Part shown: one piece after another, positions 36,101 through 44,072 of the stretch
Layout of the letters: every line of letters starts with the position of its first letter
How positions within the stretch are numbered: position 1 is the first letter of the stretch
DNA from: Kiritimatiellaeota bacterium B1221
GTDB taxonomy: Bacteria > Verrucomicrobiota > Kiritimatiellia > SS1-B-03-39 > UBA6053
Direction of reading: 5' to 3'
DNA length: 64,000 nucleotides
Assembly (NCBI GenBank): GCA_029269125.1
Contig: JARHXX010000005.1
Span: 124,001-188,000, forward strand
The notes under the pieces: generated by a model
What the model was told of the DNA's origin: nothing
Seen by the model: only the letters and a program-made list of their open reading frames with translations
The model's database searches: none
Position numbers and translations under genes: made by a program

Positions 36101-36458
36101 GACCAATCCCTTGCAATGGCAATTGCGTGCGCAACCTGCGCGGGCGGAAATGCTTCAGAAATTTAAAGAGTTGATCGCCTTACGGGTGCAGCATCGTGCC
36201 CTGCATCATGACCGGATTGATATTGTACACCTTAATGAAAAAGATGGAACGGTCGCTTATCTGAGACCGGGGGTTCCTGAGTCAATCCTGGTGGCGTTTA
36301 ATGTTTCAAAAGAAGGGGCTCTGCTGAACCTTCCGGTGGATGGGGGCACGATTTCAGAACTTCATCATGAAGGGCTGCCGGTGGATTTAAGTAAGTTGAC
36401 TCTGCGGCCGGGGCAGGCACGAATTTTTCGAATCCGTCATCAACAGGAACCGCGATGA
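33171..36458 (+). CDS. Large secreted GH13 alpha-amylase-family enzyme with N-terminal beta domains
   Basis: 1095 residues from the ATG at 33171 (AGGAGAG upstream; a TTG 27 nt earlier is unsupported). The signal peptide ends near APLFALEQ. About 300 residues form a beta-rich domain that resembles DUF4380/mutarotase-like sandwiches, then Ig- or CBM48-like modules. The C-terminal (beta/alpha)8 barrel has all four GH13 regions: DLVLNH (35436), GFRYDATQ with nucleophile Asp 35640, QIAENLP with acid/base Glu 35742, and ESHDEE with the HD pair at 35937. A branching-, trehalohydrolase- or pullulanase-like alpha-glucan activity outside the cytoplasm is likely; the exact specificity is open. Confidence 0.88.
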   Translation: MNFSRMLFRGLVSLCFCSALWAPLFALEQKDAFEYRGWKGALHAANEALEIVVLPQTGRLVHLSSPGKANLLTFEEGLVGQLPPAEEGDWLNYGGDWMWAVHQSRWETMREGEDWPPPRVLDRAMWHSEVNVDGQGTTHIRLRRDLGAPIFVQVERHFELPAGSEAALKVHQSIRRIQASDVPVTLWQVSQIHKAEQVLMGTDRNDFEGKGYHHIGFTAPGENVLSWCGETLIYQVLPGGEHKLGTSGNWIAARKENQALLLWVNGGQDAGSIPDQGCSMVVYSNSGLGYTEIETQSDEVLLAPGEKLENTLTYTLVDLEASATDCGIAKDLALLPPVAEIVHFSPQDAHPGDTIQVRVRTDEAGGILHWGLNSPSGNWELPDPVYWPEGSVLAENGKAVETPLPQIVDGYATLQMGPFDRPEQLVTSLHAVVRWGNKWESKQGENYNLTLQVHPEASPLLWGGSEEPGQKGWLKLAVVSEPAADEIKGYLDGEEIAVTHEARLVMDVDASDWSYGPHDLKVRAMRDGHLSTTAKRIWKLPRVEVREDLPDFTPYGASKRDDRPWQIVLYAPRAKFVEVEWTSETGALSKKLMQPTRDGHWILEFEAGMQAPFAYRYVLNGEQYFADPWSRDIRWETPSGKPSHLPEHAWTLVGQLPDAMEAWKAPDPKTWVIYELHIPDVAPPGSYQGLADQLDYIDALGVNMIEPLPVTAFPGAESWGYNPAYHMAIERSYGTPDDFKSLLVAARERGIGYVADLVLNHVDANAPLNRLFGEPDTNPYTMPFAQFNWGFPKLDQQNPALKRYIKDSLEHWVNQWGVDGFRYDATQWVKWSGYNDWGASWMSFVVHQANPDVVQIAENLPSEPDMIKGTELSAEWDGHYRWRLRKVFAEGMIEEPMKMREILDPRNHAYQSGFQRVPYIESHDEERFVRELLQKGYTAGEAFTRHHAAAAITLTVPGRPMLYAGQEWGEMTPKVVGTNPLQWQLRAQPARAEMLQKFKELIALRVQHRALHHDRIDIVHLNEKDGTVAYLRPGVPESILVAFNVSKEGALLNLPVDGGTISELHHEGLPVDLSKLTLRPGQARIFRIRHQQEPR

Positions 36459-37012
36459 GGGACGTGGACCCTTGGAAAACCCATTCTTCTGAGGTGACCT
36501 ATGATAATCCCTGGATTCAAGTGACGGAACACCAAGTCACACATCCTGATGGAAGTCCGGGGATCTATGGGGTGGTGCATATGAAAAATATTGCCACCGG
36601 GGTGGTGCCGGTGGATGAGGAAGGGTTTACCTGGTTGGTGGGGCAGTGGCGCTATTGTCTGAATGCCTACAGCTGGGAAATCCCTGAGGGAGGGGCGTTG
36701 GACGAAGATCCTTTGGCCGGTGCGAAACGTGAACTGTTGGAAGAGGCCGGCTTAAGCGCGGATCAGTGGGAGCTTTTGCAAACGATTCACACCAGCAATT
36801 CGGTTACAGATGAAGTGGCCCATATTTATTTGGCAACGGGTATTCGGAAAGAGGCCGAACCCACTCCGGAGCCGAGTGAACAGCTCACACTGAAACGACT
36901 GCCTTTGGCAGAGGCGGTGGAAATGGTGATGACGGGCAGGATTACGGATGCGATCTCTGTGGCAGGGTTGCTGAGGGCTGAGCGGGTGCTGGCGGCAAAA
37001 GTTTTCGTCTAA
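36455..37012 (+). CDS. Nudix hydrolase (ADP-ribose pyrophosphatase-like)
   Basis: 185 residues. The Nudix box is intact: GGALDEDPLAGAKRELLEEAGL matches GX5EX7REUXEEXGU. The preceding QWRYCLNAYSWEIPEG and the following LLQTIHTSNSVTDEVAHIYLA are typical of ADP-ribose or nucleoside-diphosphate-sugar hydrolases. Its ATG overlaps the GH13 stop (ATGA), so it is translated with that gene; a link to nucleotide-sugar turnover is possible. Confidence 0.92.
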   Translation: MRDVDPWKTHSSEVTYDNPWIQVTEHQVTHPDGSPGIYGVVHMKNIATGVVPVDEEGFTWLVGQWRYCLNAYSWEIPEGGALDEDPLAGAKRELLEEAGLSADQWELLQTIHTSNSVTDEVAHIYLATGIRKEAEPTPEPSEQLTLKRLPLAEAVEMVMTGRITDAISVAGLLRAERVLAAKVFV

Positions 37013-37048
37013 ACCCGGAGCTTACAGAACGTTGATTCGGGCCGGGGA

Positions 37049-37119
37049 AATAGCCCATCCTATACCATGATGTAGAGTTGACCCTTTCCGGGAGCTTCGC
37101 ATGCCGGGAATGGGCTATT
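37049..37119. repeat. Inverted repeat with 51-nt loop in a gene-free region
   Basis: AATAGCCCAT (37049-37058) and ATGGGCTATT (37110-37119) match perfectly. An inner partial stem pairs TTCCGG with CCGGGAA. It belongs to the 500-bp gap 37013-37513, which holds no credible gene. No known riboswitch is recognised. Confidence 0.6.
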
Positions 37120-37151
37120 GGCACGTTCTTATCAGAAACCTCCCAAGTTTG

Positions 37152-37185
37152 AACCCCTCGGCTATGAGCGTATCCTTCAGGGGTT
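37152..37185. repeat. Short stem-loop AACCCCT/AGGGGTT
   Basis: Arms at 37152-37158 and 37179-37185 enclose a 20-nt loop. It lies directly before the 15-bp inverted repeat and may be part of one folded element. Confidence 0.4.
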
Positions 37186-37191
37186 TTGAAA

Positions 37192-37223
37192 GATTTATTT
37201 GTCTCACCTGAGACAAATAAATC
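37192..37223. repeat. Perfect 15-bp inverted repeat, 2-bp centre
   Basis: GATTTATTTGTCTCA and TGAGACAAATAAATC are separated by CC. It is AT-rich, without a T-run, about 290 bp before the GbsR-type gene and 180 bp after the Nudix gene. It could be a protein-binding operator or an end of a decayed insertion element. Confidence 0.75.
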
Positions 37224-37478
37224 GAATACAGAAGTTGTGGATAGAAGGGGGGCTAGAAAAATCCGCTCCGATTATTCTCAGGTGCCTGATATTCCACCCC
37301 GGTTGGTTTCGAGTCAAAGTTCCTGCCCCTATCGTCCCATCTGGGGGATCGGGGAAGGTGGAAATGAGGACCCCAGTTCTCAGCACGGCCTATTTCCCAC
37401 GGGCCGTTTTCCGGTTGCCCGTCCGTAAACCGGCTACCCTGACTTTCCCCCGTTTCTGTTTAAAAAGAAAAATATCAT

Positions 37479-37513
37479 TTGCATATTTCGGTAATTTCTG
37501 TATATTCAGAAAT
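37479..37513 (+). promoter_or_regulatory. Promoter and candidate operator of the GbsR-type gene
   Basis: TTGCAT (37479-37484), 16-bp spacer, TATATT (37501-37506). The -10 hexamer is framed by ATTTCTG and CAGAAAT, a perfect 7-bp inverted repeat (37494-37513), which would suit autorepression. The ATG follows at 37514 with no Shine-Dalgarno sequence. A CAGAAAT half-site recurs right at the next gene's start (38071-38077). Confidence 0.55.
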
Positions 37514-38038
37514 ATGGAAAACAAAACACTTTCTCAAATCGAAGAAACCTTTATTTTGCACTGGGGGCAAATGGGAGTGCAGTGGGGGATTAACCGGACA
37601 GTTGCCCAGGTGCATGCATTGTTGTATTTGTCTGAGGAAGCGCTGAATGCCGAACAGATTTGTGAAATTTTGAATGTGGCCCGTTCCAATGTAAGCACCA
37701 GTCTTAAGGAGTTACAGGGCTGGGGCATTGTCAAAAAGGTGGCGCGGATGGGGGACAAGCGTGATCATTTTGAATCCCTGCATGATGTCTGGGAATTGGC
37801 GAGAATTATTTTAAATGAACGCAAAAAGCGGGAAATTGATCCTACGCGGGAAGTTTTACAGCAGTTGGCTTCCGCCGCAGAGTCGGATGCGGATACCTCC
37901 GCTGACACGGCTAAAAGATTAAAAGAAATGGCCAATTTTCTTGATGTTTCCACCACCTGGTTTGATCGCATGAACCGGATGCCTCCCGCTGCTTTAAAAG
38001 CCTTTATCAAACTTGGGGGACCCGGGAAATCACCGTGA
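37514..38038 (+). CDS. GbsR/MarR-family winged-helix transcriptional regulator
   Basis: 174 residues from the ATG at 37514; a longer upstream frame is open but looks non-coding. ETFILHWGQMGVQWGINRTVAQVHALLYLSEEALNAEQICEILNVARSNVSTSLKELQGWGIVKKV is the GbsR-type winged helix with the recognition helix at RSNVSTSLKEL. The C-terminal half is helical and probably forms the dimer. It heads an operon of four lipid/membrane genes and likely represses it and itself through the palindrome at its own -10. The effector is unknown. Confidence 0.88.
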   Translation: MENKTLSQIEETFILHWGQMGVQWGINRTVAQVHALLYLSEEALNAEQICEILNVARSNVSTSLKELQGWGIVKKVARMGDKRDHFESLHDVWELARIILNERKKREIDPTREVLQQLASAAESDADTSADTAKRLKEMANFLDVSTTWFDRMNRMPPAALKAFIKLGGPGKSP

Positions 38039-38075
38039 TCCCTTTTTTTACGTATAAATTTCACTCAATACAGAA

Positions 38076-38957
38076 ATGACAAAAACAAAAGAAATATTGA
38101 AAGCAATCCTCTCTGTTCTTCCTTTGCTGCTCTTTCCGGTTTTAGCCACTATTTGGGGGCAAAATCAACCGGGTTGGATCTTTATGTGGGTGTTGGCCTT
38201 TGGGTTGTATGCAGGATGCAAAGTGCTGACTGCAAGGGATATTCCGCCGGAAGCGCCGCGGCGGGGGAAGTGGAGCTATTTCCTGGGGTGGCCGGGCATG
38301 GATCCCGAATTATTTTTGTTGGGAGCAGGGCGGATCGTGATGGTGCCGGCCTTAAGAGGGATCGCATTCCGGAATATCATGATGGGGGGAATATGCTTAT
38401 TTGCAATCGCCCCGCGTATTGTCGATTTTTCTCCTATGCTGGCGGGCTGGATCGGGATGAGCGGTTTGATCTTTCTGTTGCATTTTGGTTTATTTCATTT
38501 GTTGGCGCTGCATTGGCAAGGGAAAGGTTTTGGGGCACAGCCGATTATGAACCGTCCGCATCAGGCCACCCGGCTGTCTGAATTTTGGGGGCGGCGGTGG
38601 AATCGGGCCTTTCAGTGTCTCACCAAGCGTTATGTTTTTCGTCCGCTCACCCCAAAGATCGGGGCGGGGGCGGCCATGGGACTTACATTTCTGCTCTCCG
38701 GTCTGATCCATGAATGGGTCATCACCGTTCCGGCCGGAGGTGGCTTCGGTGGTCCCACGCTCTATTTCCTGTTGCAGGGAGCCGGCGTAAAAATGGAGAG
38801 AATGTTTGGACTAAAACCCCAACAGAAGCCTGGCCGTGTTTGGACCCTGACCTGGGTTTTGCTTCCGGCCGGATTGTTATTCCCAGCACCCTTTGTGCTG
38901 AATGTGATCGTGCCGATGTTTAAGGCCTGGGGGATTTTCCCTCAAGGAGTCCTCTAA
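38076..38957 (+). CDS. Wax-synthase-like MBOAT-type membrane acyltransferase
   Basis: 293 residues with about seven hydrophobic segments. The stretch ATRLSEFWGRRWNRAFQCLTKRYVFRPL followed by LLSGLIHEWVI matches the wax synthase/MBOAT pattern, with the FWGRRWN block and the membrane-embedded catalytic His. The family acylates long-chain alcohols or other acceptors with acyl-CoA in the membrane. Bacterial members in such short operons are poorly characterised. The gene ends by overlapping the next one (TAATG). Confidence 0.75.
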   Translation: MTKTKEILKAILSVLPLLLFPVLATIWGQNQPGWIFMWVLAFGLYAGCKVLTARDIPPEAPRRGKWSYFLGWPGMDPELFLLGAGRIVMVPALRGIAFRNIMMGGICLFAIAPRIVDFSPMLAGWIGMSGLIFLLHFGLFHLLALHWQGKGFGAQPIMNRPHQATRLSEFWGRRWNRAFQCLTKRYVFRPLTPKIGAGAAMGLTFLLSGLIHEWVITVPAGGGFGGPTLYFLLQGAGVKMERMFGLKPQQKPGRVWTLTWVLLPAGLLFPAPFVLNVIVPMFKAWGIFPQGVL

Positions 38958-39334
38958 TGAAATGTTTCACGGTGCTTCAATTCCTGCTTCGTATTTTCAC
39001 CCTACTCTTCGGCGTCATTCCTGCATCATTTTTGGCTCCTTTTGCAGTCGTGCTTCTCGCGGGAGGTCTCACGGGAATACTGTGGGGCGGGGCTGCACTT
39101 GCAGGCACCATGGCTTTATGGAGGGTGGCATTTCATCCTTCTCCACATCGGTATATTGCGATCGGCCTGGTGCTCGGGATGCTGTCGATCCTGCCGCTTG
39201 TTTGTCACCGGGAAACCATCTTCTCTATTGTTGCAGGCCCATTTTATATGGCGCTGCTGAACTTGGGTTGGATGGGATTGAAAGGACATCCGCGTTTCCA
39301 GGTTCCTGCAATTCCGCATTCTCAGGAGAGATAA
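38957..39334 (+). CDS. Small membrane protein, unknown function
   Basis: 125 residues with four hydrophobic segments and few charged residues before the His/Pro-containing middle (FHPSPHRY). AAGGAG lies upstream and the start overlaps the acyltransferase stop by one base. Another frame over the same DNA (38962-39339) is a shadow. I do not recognise the family; the operon position suggests a partner of the acyltransferase. Confidence 0.7.
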   Translation: MKCFTVLQFLLRIFTLLFGVIPASFLAPFAVVLLAGGLTGILWGGAALAGTMALWRVAFHPSPHRYIAIGLVLGMLSILPLVCHRETIFSIVAGPFYMALLNLGWMGLKGHPRFQVPAIPHSQER

Positions 39335-39335
39335 A

Positions 39336-39746
39336 ATGAAAGTGTACCTTCAATTCGCCGGTCTGCTGTATTTAGGTCTGTTGGCAGCGGGGATCATCAT
39401 GCCCCGGGTGGTAGATCTCAAAACCCATCTTCGGACTTTACCGGTATTCATCCGCCGCCTGTTCTGGGTGTATTACGGCTTTATCGGCATTTCCCTGATC
39501 AGTTTCGGGTTGCTCAGTTTCATTTTTGCAGAGGAACTGGCATCCGGGACTCCATTGGCACGGGCTGTGTGTGGATTTTTATGTCTGTTCTGGTCCCTGC
39601 GATTCTTGGTGGCGGTGTTTGTGTTTGATGTCCGGCTATACCTCAAAGGATTCGGGTTGCGGCTGGGATATCAGGCCACGAACATTGTGTTTACAGTGCT
39701 GCCCTTCCTTTATGGCGTGGTGGCTTTTAACGGAGGCATCGTATGA
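39336..39746 (+). CDS. Four-helix membrane protein, unknown function
   Basis: 136 residues. Four hydrophobic helices with the loop RVVDLKTHLRTLPVFIRRLFWVYYGF between the first two. The start is 1 bp after the previous stop, with AGGAGAG upstream, and the end overlaps the next gene (ATGA). No function can be read from sequence. Confidence 0.75.
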   Translation: MKVYLQFAGLLYLGLLAAGIIMPRVVDLKTHLRTLPVFIRRLFWVYYGFIGISLISFGLLSFIFAEELASGTPLARAVCGFLCLFWSLRFLVAVFVFDVRLYLKGFGLRLGYQATNIVFTVLPFLYGVVAFNGGIV

Positions 39747-40678
39747 AAAAGAAAAAGATGATTTTAGCTGGTGGAAATGGTTATATTGGCCACTTGCTTG
39801 CCGACTATTTTCAGGACAAAGGCTGGGAGTGTGTGGTGCTTACCCGGCGTTTGACCGGTTCGCCCCGGGAAGTGCTGTGGGATGGAAAATCCGAAGGTGA
39901 GTGGATACAAGTGCTGGAGGGCGGGGAGGTGCTGATCAATCTTTGCGGAAAGTCGGTAAACTGCAGATACCATTCACGGAACCGTAAAGAGCTGATGGAT
40001 TCAAGGATTCAGCCCACCCGCCTGTTGGGAAAAGTCTTAGGGGATCTGCAAAATCCGCCTGAAGTCTGGATGAATGCCAGTACGGCAACTCTCTACCGGC
40101 ATACTTTTGGGGATCCCCGGGATGAAAAGGGGGAAATCGGCTCCCATCCGGATGCCAAAGATGCCTTTTCCATTGAACTGGCCGAGGCATGGGAAAAGGC
40201 CTTTGTTGAATCGGTTCCCGAGGGCGTGCGGCCGGTGATGCTCCGTTCGGCCATGGTGTTGGGGAGGGGAGATGATGCCAACAATGTACTGGGAGTGCTG
40301 CGTCGGTTGGTCCGTTGCGGATTAGGCGGAAAAATGGGGCATGGACGTCAGTTTGTGTCCTGGATTCATGAACGGGATTTTTGCCGGGCGGTGGAATGGA
40401 TCATCAGTCATCCTGGGTTGGAAGGTCCTGTGAATTTGGCGGCACCCCATCCTTTGCCGAACCGGGAGATGATGGGGATTTTACGTGCCCGGCTGCACCG
40501 GCCTTTAGGGCTGCCTGCTTCCGCATGGATGTTGGAGTGGGGGGCCTTTTTTCTCAGAACAGAGACCGAATTGATTATTAAAAGTAGAAGGGTGATCGGC
40601 GGAAAGTTGGAAGCGGGCGGCTTTGTGTTTACATATAAGCACTTTGAGGATGCGGTGGCGGATTTGTTGGACTTTTGA
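39743..40678 (+). CDS. TIGR01777-type NAD(P)-binding SDR epimerase-like protein
   Basis: 311 residues. The Rossmann start MILAGGNGYIGHLLADYF is intact. LINLCGKSVNCRYHSRNRKELMDSRIQPTRLLG and the C-terminal DUF1731 region (PLGLPASAWMLEWGAFFLRTETELIIKSRRVIGGKL) identify the TIGR01777 (YfcH-like) family. The function of the family is not established; an oxidoreductase or epimerase acting on a lipid-linked or sugar substrate would fit the membrane acyltransferase operon. Confidence 0.9.
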   Translation: MKKKKMILAGGNGYIGHLLADYFQDKGWECVVLTRRLTGSPREVLWDGKSEGEWIQVLEGGEVLINLCGKSVNCRYHSRNRKELMDSRIQPTRLLGKVLGDLQNPPEVWMNASTATLYRHTFGDPRDEKGEIGSHPDAKDAFSIELAEAWEKAFVESVPEGVRPVMLRSAMVLGRGDDANNVLGVLRRLVRCGLGGKMGHGRQFVSWIHERDFCRAVEWIISHPGLEGPVNLAAPHPLPNREMMGILRARLHRPLGLPASAWMLEWGAFFLRTETELIIKSRRVIGGKLEAGGFVFTYKHFEDAVADLLDF

Positions 40679-40862
40679 CCGAACATTTCCAGGGGATAGG
40701 AAAAGCCGGACCGCGGGCCCTCCGGTACAGGACCGGCCCCGTCCCGGGGTTCTGAATGCCACCCTTTTTCACAAAACAGGCAAAGGGGCTTCGATATCGA
40801 TTCCCATGAGTTCATTTGCCTATGTGCTTGCGGAAAGCGCAAGGATTTTCTAGGGGAGTACG

Positions 40863-43412
40863 ATGTCTCCTGCCAAGAAAAAGAAAGCTGAAAAAGAAAC
40901 ACCACGTACGGGTCGCCGGCAAATTATCGGTATCATCCTCATTGGGGTGACCATTATGTTACTTTTCAGTCTGTTTTCCTATAATCCATGGGATGTAGCG
41001 AAGCTACAGAGCCCACCCGGCCCGGTGACCAATATTATCGGGCTTATAGGTGCCTGGGTATCTTATTTGGCCTTTGTGACTTTTGGCATTGCGGCATATA
41101 TTCTGCCCGCCTTGACAGGGGCCCAAGGGGTGTTGTGTATGTACGGGGAAGAGATTCGTCCGGGAATGAAGGTGAGCCATAAACTAGGGTGGATGGCTTT
41201 ATTATTGCTTTGTGCGACCTGTGCGATGGAATTGATGCATGTGCCCATGAATGCTTTGGCGGGAAAATTAAACATTCCTTTTGCAGGTGGAGTATTTGGC
41301 TATTTATTCGGCACCTTGATTTTGATGAAATTACTGGGCGAAATCGGTACCACCATTGTGCTGGCCATTGTGATTTTGATATCGGCGGTCTGTTTGTTTG
41401 ATTTCCAGTTAACCGCCCTGTTTAAAGATCCGCGGGGCACCTTGGGGGCACTGTTTCAGAAGTTACATCAGTGGATGGTTCCCCCGGATGTGGATGAAGA
41501 GGATGGTTTTGAGGAAGAACCGGTGGTGAAGCCGGTTAAGAAAAAGCGGAAAAAGAAAGTGAAGCCGGAACCGGAGCCTGCGCCCGAACCGGATGAAGAC
41601 GTGTTTAAGCCTGCCAGTCGTATTGATGAACTGGATCTGCCTCCGGTGGCAGAAGATTTACCCTTTTTACCGGAACCGGACATGGATGAGGATATGGTCC
41701 CTGAACCGGAACCGGAACCGGAACCGGAACCGGTGCCTGAACCTGAGCCCGAACCGGCAATTCCGGTGCCGGTGCCTGAACCTGCGGTTCCTCAACCGGC
41801 TGAGCCGTCGGTGTTTAAAACCAATGCCCCCACTAAAACCACGCCGGCAAAATCCGCGTCATCCGATGACGATGGTGATTTGCCTTTGCCTGATCACGCG
41901 GAAGGGGCGTCGCAAACCCAATCCTGGACCTTGCCTCCCATCACATTGTTGCAGGAAGTGGGCGCGAAAGTGGAGTCGGATGGTACCCGGGAAGAGTATT
42001 TGCGTAAACATTTGGAGACGACCCTGAAGGAATTCGGAGTGGATGCGCGGATCACCGATGTGCAGCGCGGTCCGGTGGTGACCAGTTTTGAAGTGTTGCC
42101 GGCTGCCGGGGTACGGGTGGAGAAAATTGCCAATCTGAGTAACAACCTTGCCCTGGCCCTGAAGGCGGAAAGTATCCGGGTTCAAGCGCCGATTCCCGGA
42201 AAAGGGGTGGTGGGCATCGAGGTGCCCAACAACAAAAGCACGGTGGTACTGGCACGGGAAATTTTGCAAAGTAAGAATTGGGCCCAGGGGAAAGATTGGC
42301 GGAAAAGCAAAATTGCGTTGCCGATGTTGCTCGGGGTGGATGTGAGCGGCACCCACTTGGTGGGAGATCTTGCGGACATGCCCCACGTTTTGATTGCGGG
42401 AGCGACGGGATCGGGAAAATCCGTCTGTATGAACTCGCTGTTGGCCGGATTATTGATGTGCCGTACCCCGGAGCAGTTACGATTGATTCTGGTCGACCCG
42501 AAGATTGTGGAATTTACCGCTTTCCGGGACTTGCCCCACTTGGTGGTGCCGGTGATTACAGATCCGAAAAAAGTGGGCTTGGGTCTGCGTTGGGCCATTA
42601 CGGAAATGGAAAAACGCTATAAACTTTTTGCCAAATGCGGGGTGCGAAATATCAAAAGCTTTAATAACCGGGTGGTTGCCAAACAAGGTGATTTGTTTGG
42701 GGCGGATGATGACGAGGAAGAAAAGGCACCGGAAACCCTGCCCTACATTGTGGTGGTGATTGACGAATTGGCCGACTTGATGATGGTCGCTCAAGCGGAA
42801 ATTGAGAATTATATTGCGCGATTGGCTCAGCTTTCCCGCGCGGTGGGCATTCACATGATTATTGCGACCCAGCGTCCGTCGGTGAATGTAATCACGGGTA
42901 CCATTAAAGCCAACTTCCCAGCCCGTATAGCTTTTCAGGTGGCCCAAAAAACGGACAGCCGCACGATTTTGGATGCGATTGGTGCGGATAAATTGTTGGG
43001 GAAAGGGGATATGCTTTATTTGTCTCCGAGCGGTTCCAAATTGAATCGGGCCCAGGGGGCATGGACTTCGGATGAAGAAATTAATTCGATTGTGGATCAT
43101 TATAAAGAGCAGGGGAAACCGGACTACGAAAATAAAGTCACGGCCAAAATTGCCAGCACCAAGCCGGATTTACCTGAGCAGGGGGAAGATGACGAGTTGG
43201 TGACCCAGGCGATTGAAGTGATTCGTCAATCGCGCCGGGCGTCCACCAGTTCTTTACAGCGGCGTCTGCGCATTGGCTATAACCGGGCCGCCCGCCTGAT
43301 GGATCAACTCGAAGAGCAAGGGATCATCGGACCGCCACAAGGATCCGAACCCCGGGAAATTTTAATCGACTTGGATGAAAATGCAGCTGGAAACAGTGAG
43401 GAGTCCTCATGA
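40863..43412 (+). CDS. ftsK: DNA translocase FtsK/SpoIIIE
   Basis: 849 residues. It pumps chromosome ends across the division septum and helps dimer resolution. Four N-terminal membrane helices end near residue 185. A linker of about 150 residues is rich in Pro, Glu and Lys (EPEP repeats encoded by five AACCGG units at 41704-41733). The motor domain carries Walker A GATGSGKS, Walker B VVVIDELADLM and ATQRPSVNVITG. The C-terminal winged gamma domain (QAIEVIRQSRRASTSSLQRRLRIGYNRAARLMDQLEEQGIIGP) should read KOPS-like sites. GGGGAG precedes the ATG. It opens a seven-gene coupled operon. Confidence 0.96.
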   Translation: MSPAKKKKAEKETPRTGRRQIIGIILIGVTIMLLFSLFSYNPWDVAKLQSPPGPVTNIIGLIGAWVSYLAFVTFGIAAYILPALTGAQGVLCMYGEEIRPGMKVSHKLGWMALLLLCATCAMELMHVPMNALAGKLNIPFAGGVFGYLFGTLILMKLLGEIGTTIVLAIVILISAVCLFDFQLTALFKDPRGTLGALFQKLHQWMVPPDVDEEDGFEEEPVVKPVKKKRKKKVKPEPEPAPEPDEDVFKPASRIDELDLPPVAEDLPFLPEPDMDEDMVPEPEPEPEPEPVPEPEPEPAIPVPVPEPAVPQPAEPSVFKTNAPTKTTPAKSASSDDDGDLPLPDHAEGASQTQSWTLPPITLLQEVGAKVESDGTREEYLRKHLETTLKEFGVDARITDVQRGPVVTSFEVLPAAGVRVEKIANLSNNLALALKAESIRVQAPIPGKGVVGIEVPNNKSTVVLAREILQSKNWAQGKDWRKSKIALPMLLGVDVSGTHLVGDLADMPHVLIAGATGSGKSVCMNSLLAGLLMCRTPEQLRLILVDPKIVEFTAFRDLPHLVVPVITDPKKVGLGLRWAITEMEKRYKLFAKCGVRNIKSFNNRVVAKQGDLFGADDDEEEKAPETLPYIVVVIDELADLMMVAQAEIENYIARLAQLSRAVGIHMIIATQRPSVNVITGTIKANFPARIAFQVAQKTDSRTILDAIGADKLLGKGDMLYLSPSGSKLNRAQGAWTSDEEINSIVDHYKEQGKPDYENKVTAKIASTKPDLPEQGEDDELVTQAIEVIRQSRRASTSSLQRRLRIGYNRAARLMDQLEEQGIIGPPQGSEPREILIDLDENAAGNSEESS

Positions 43413-44068
43413 ACGAACAGGCCAAAACTCCGGGAGAGATTTTAAAAGCCGCCAGAGAAGAGCTGGGGAAATCTCATAGCGATATGGCGGAGATTACCCG
43501 AATCAGTATTCAGCAAATCAAAGGGCTGGAGGAAGACCGCTACGAAAGTATTCCGGCACCCATGTATGTGCGCGGTTTTATGAAGTTGTATGCGCAGAAA
43601 CTCGGACTCAATCATGAGCCCCTGGTTGATAAGTATGAACGGATACGAAAAGGGGAGAGTCTGGTGCCGGTGGTGGAGAGGCCTGCTCCGCAAAACGGTG
43701 CCGAAGCGGTGGCGCCGGTTTTCGAAGAACCGGAGCATCCGGAGATTTCGCGTGAGGTGCCGCTTCACCCTCAGAAAACCAAATCCAGGCCTTCATTTGA
43801 TTTTCAAGCCTGGCTGGATCGACTGCCGGCGCTTCCTGAACTTCCAGCCCTTCCGGATATGGACTGGGTACGGAATCCCAAGGTTCTTTATACCGCGGTG
43901 GGGGTGGTGGTGCTGATTGCCTTTTCTCTCAGTGTGAAAAACTGCGGGGGAGGATCCTCCGATGCAGAGGGCGATACGCCCGTTGAACCCAGTGAACTCA
44001 AGGTGAATCAACCCTTGATTAGCCCGCCGGAGCCGGTTTATTTCGAGTTGCCAAATACCTACCAGTAA
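43409..44068 (+). CDS. RodZ-like membrane-anchored HTH protein
   Basis: 219 residues. The N-terminal HTH_25 domain (TPGEILKAAREELGKSHSDMAEITRISIQQIKGLEEDRYESIPAPMYVRGFMKLYAQ) is that of RodZ, which ties MreB to the membrane for cell shape. A Pro-rich linker leads to one membrane helix (VLYTAVGVVVLIAFSLSV) and a short tail; the periplasmic DUF4115 domain of classic RodZ is missing. It overlaps ftsK by ATGA, in keeping with a cell-envelope operon. Confidence 0.83.
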   Translation: MNEQAKTPGEILKAAREELGKSHSDMAEITRISIQQIKGLEEDRYESIPAPMYVRGFMKLYAQKLGLNHEPLVDKYERIRKGESLVPVVERPAPQNGAEAVAPVFEEPEHPEISREVPLHPQKTKSRPSFDFQAWLDRLPALPELPALPDMDWVRNPKVLYTAVGVVVLIAFSLSVKNCGGGSSDAEGDTPVEPSELKVNQPLISPPEPVYFELPNTYQ

Positions 44069-44072
44069 TCTT

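Noticed and set aside
37199..37513. N-terminal extension of the GbsR-type protein
   Set aside because: The family match begins at the ATG at 37514, and the extension crosses a perfect palindrome and a promoter-like sequence.
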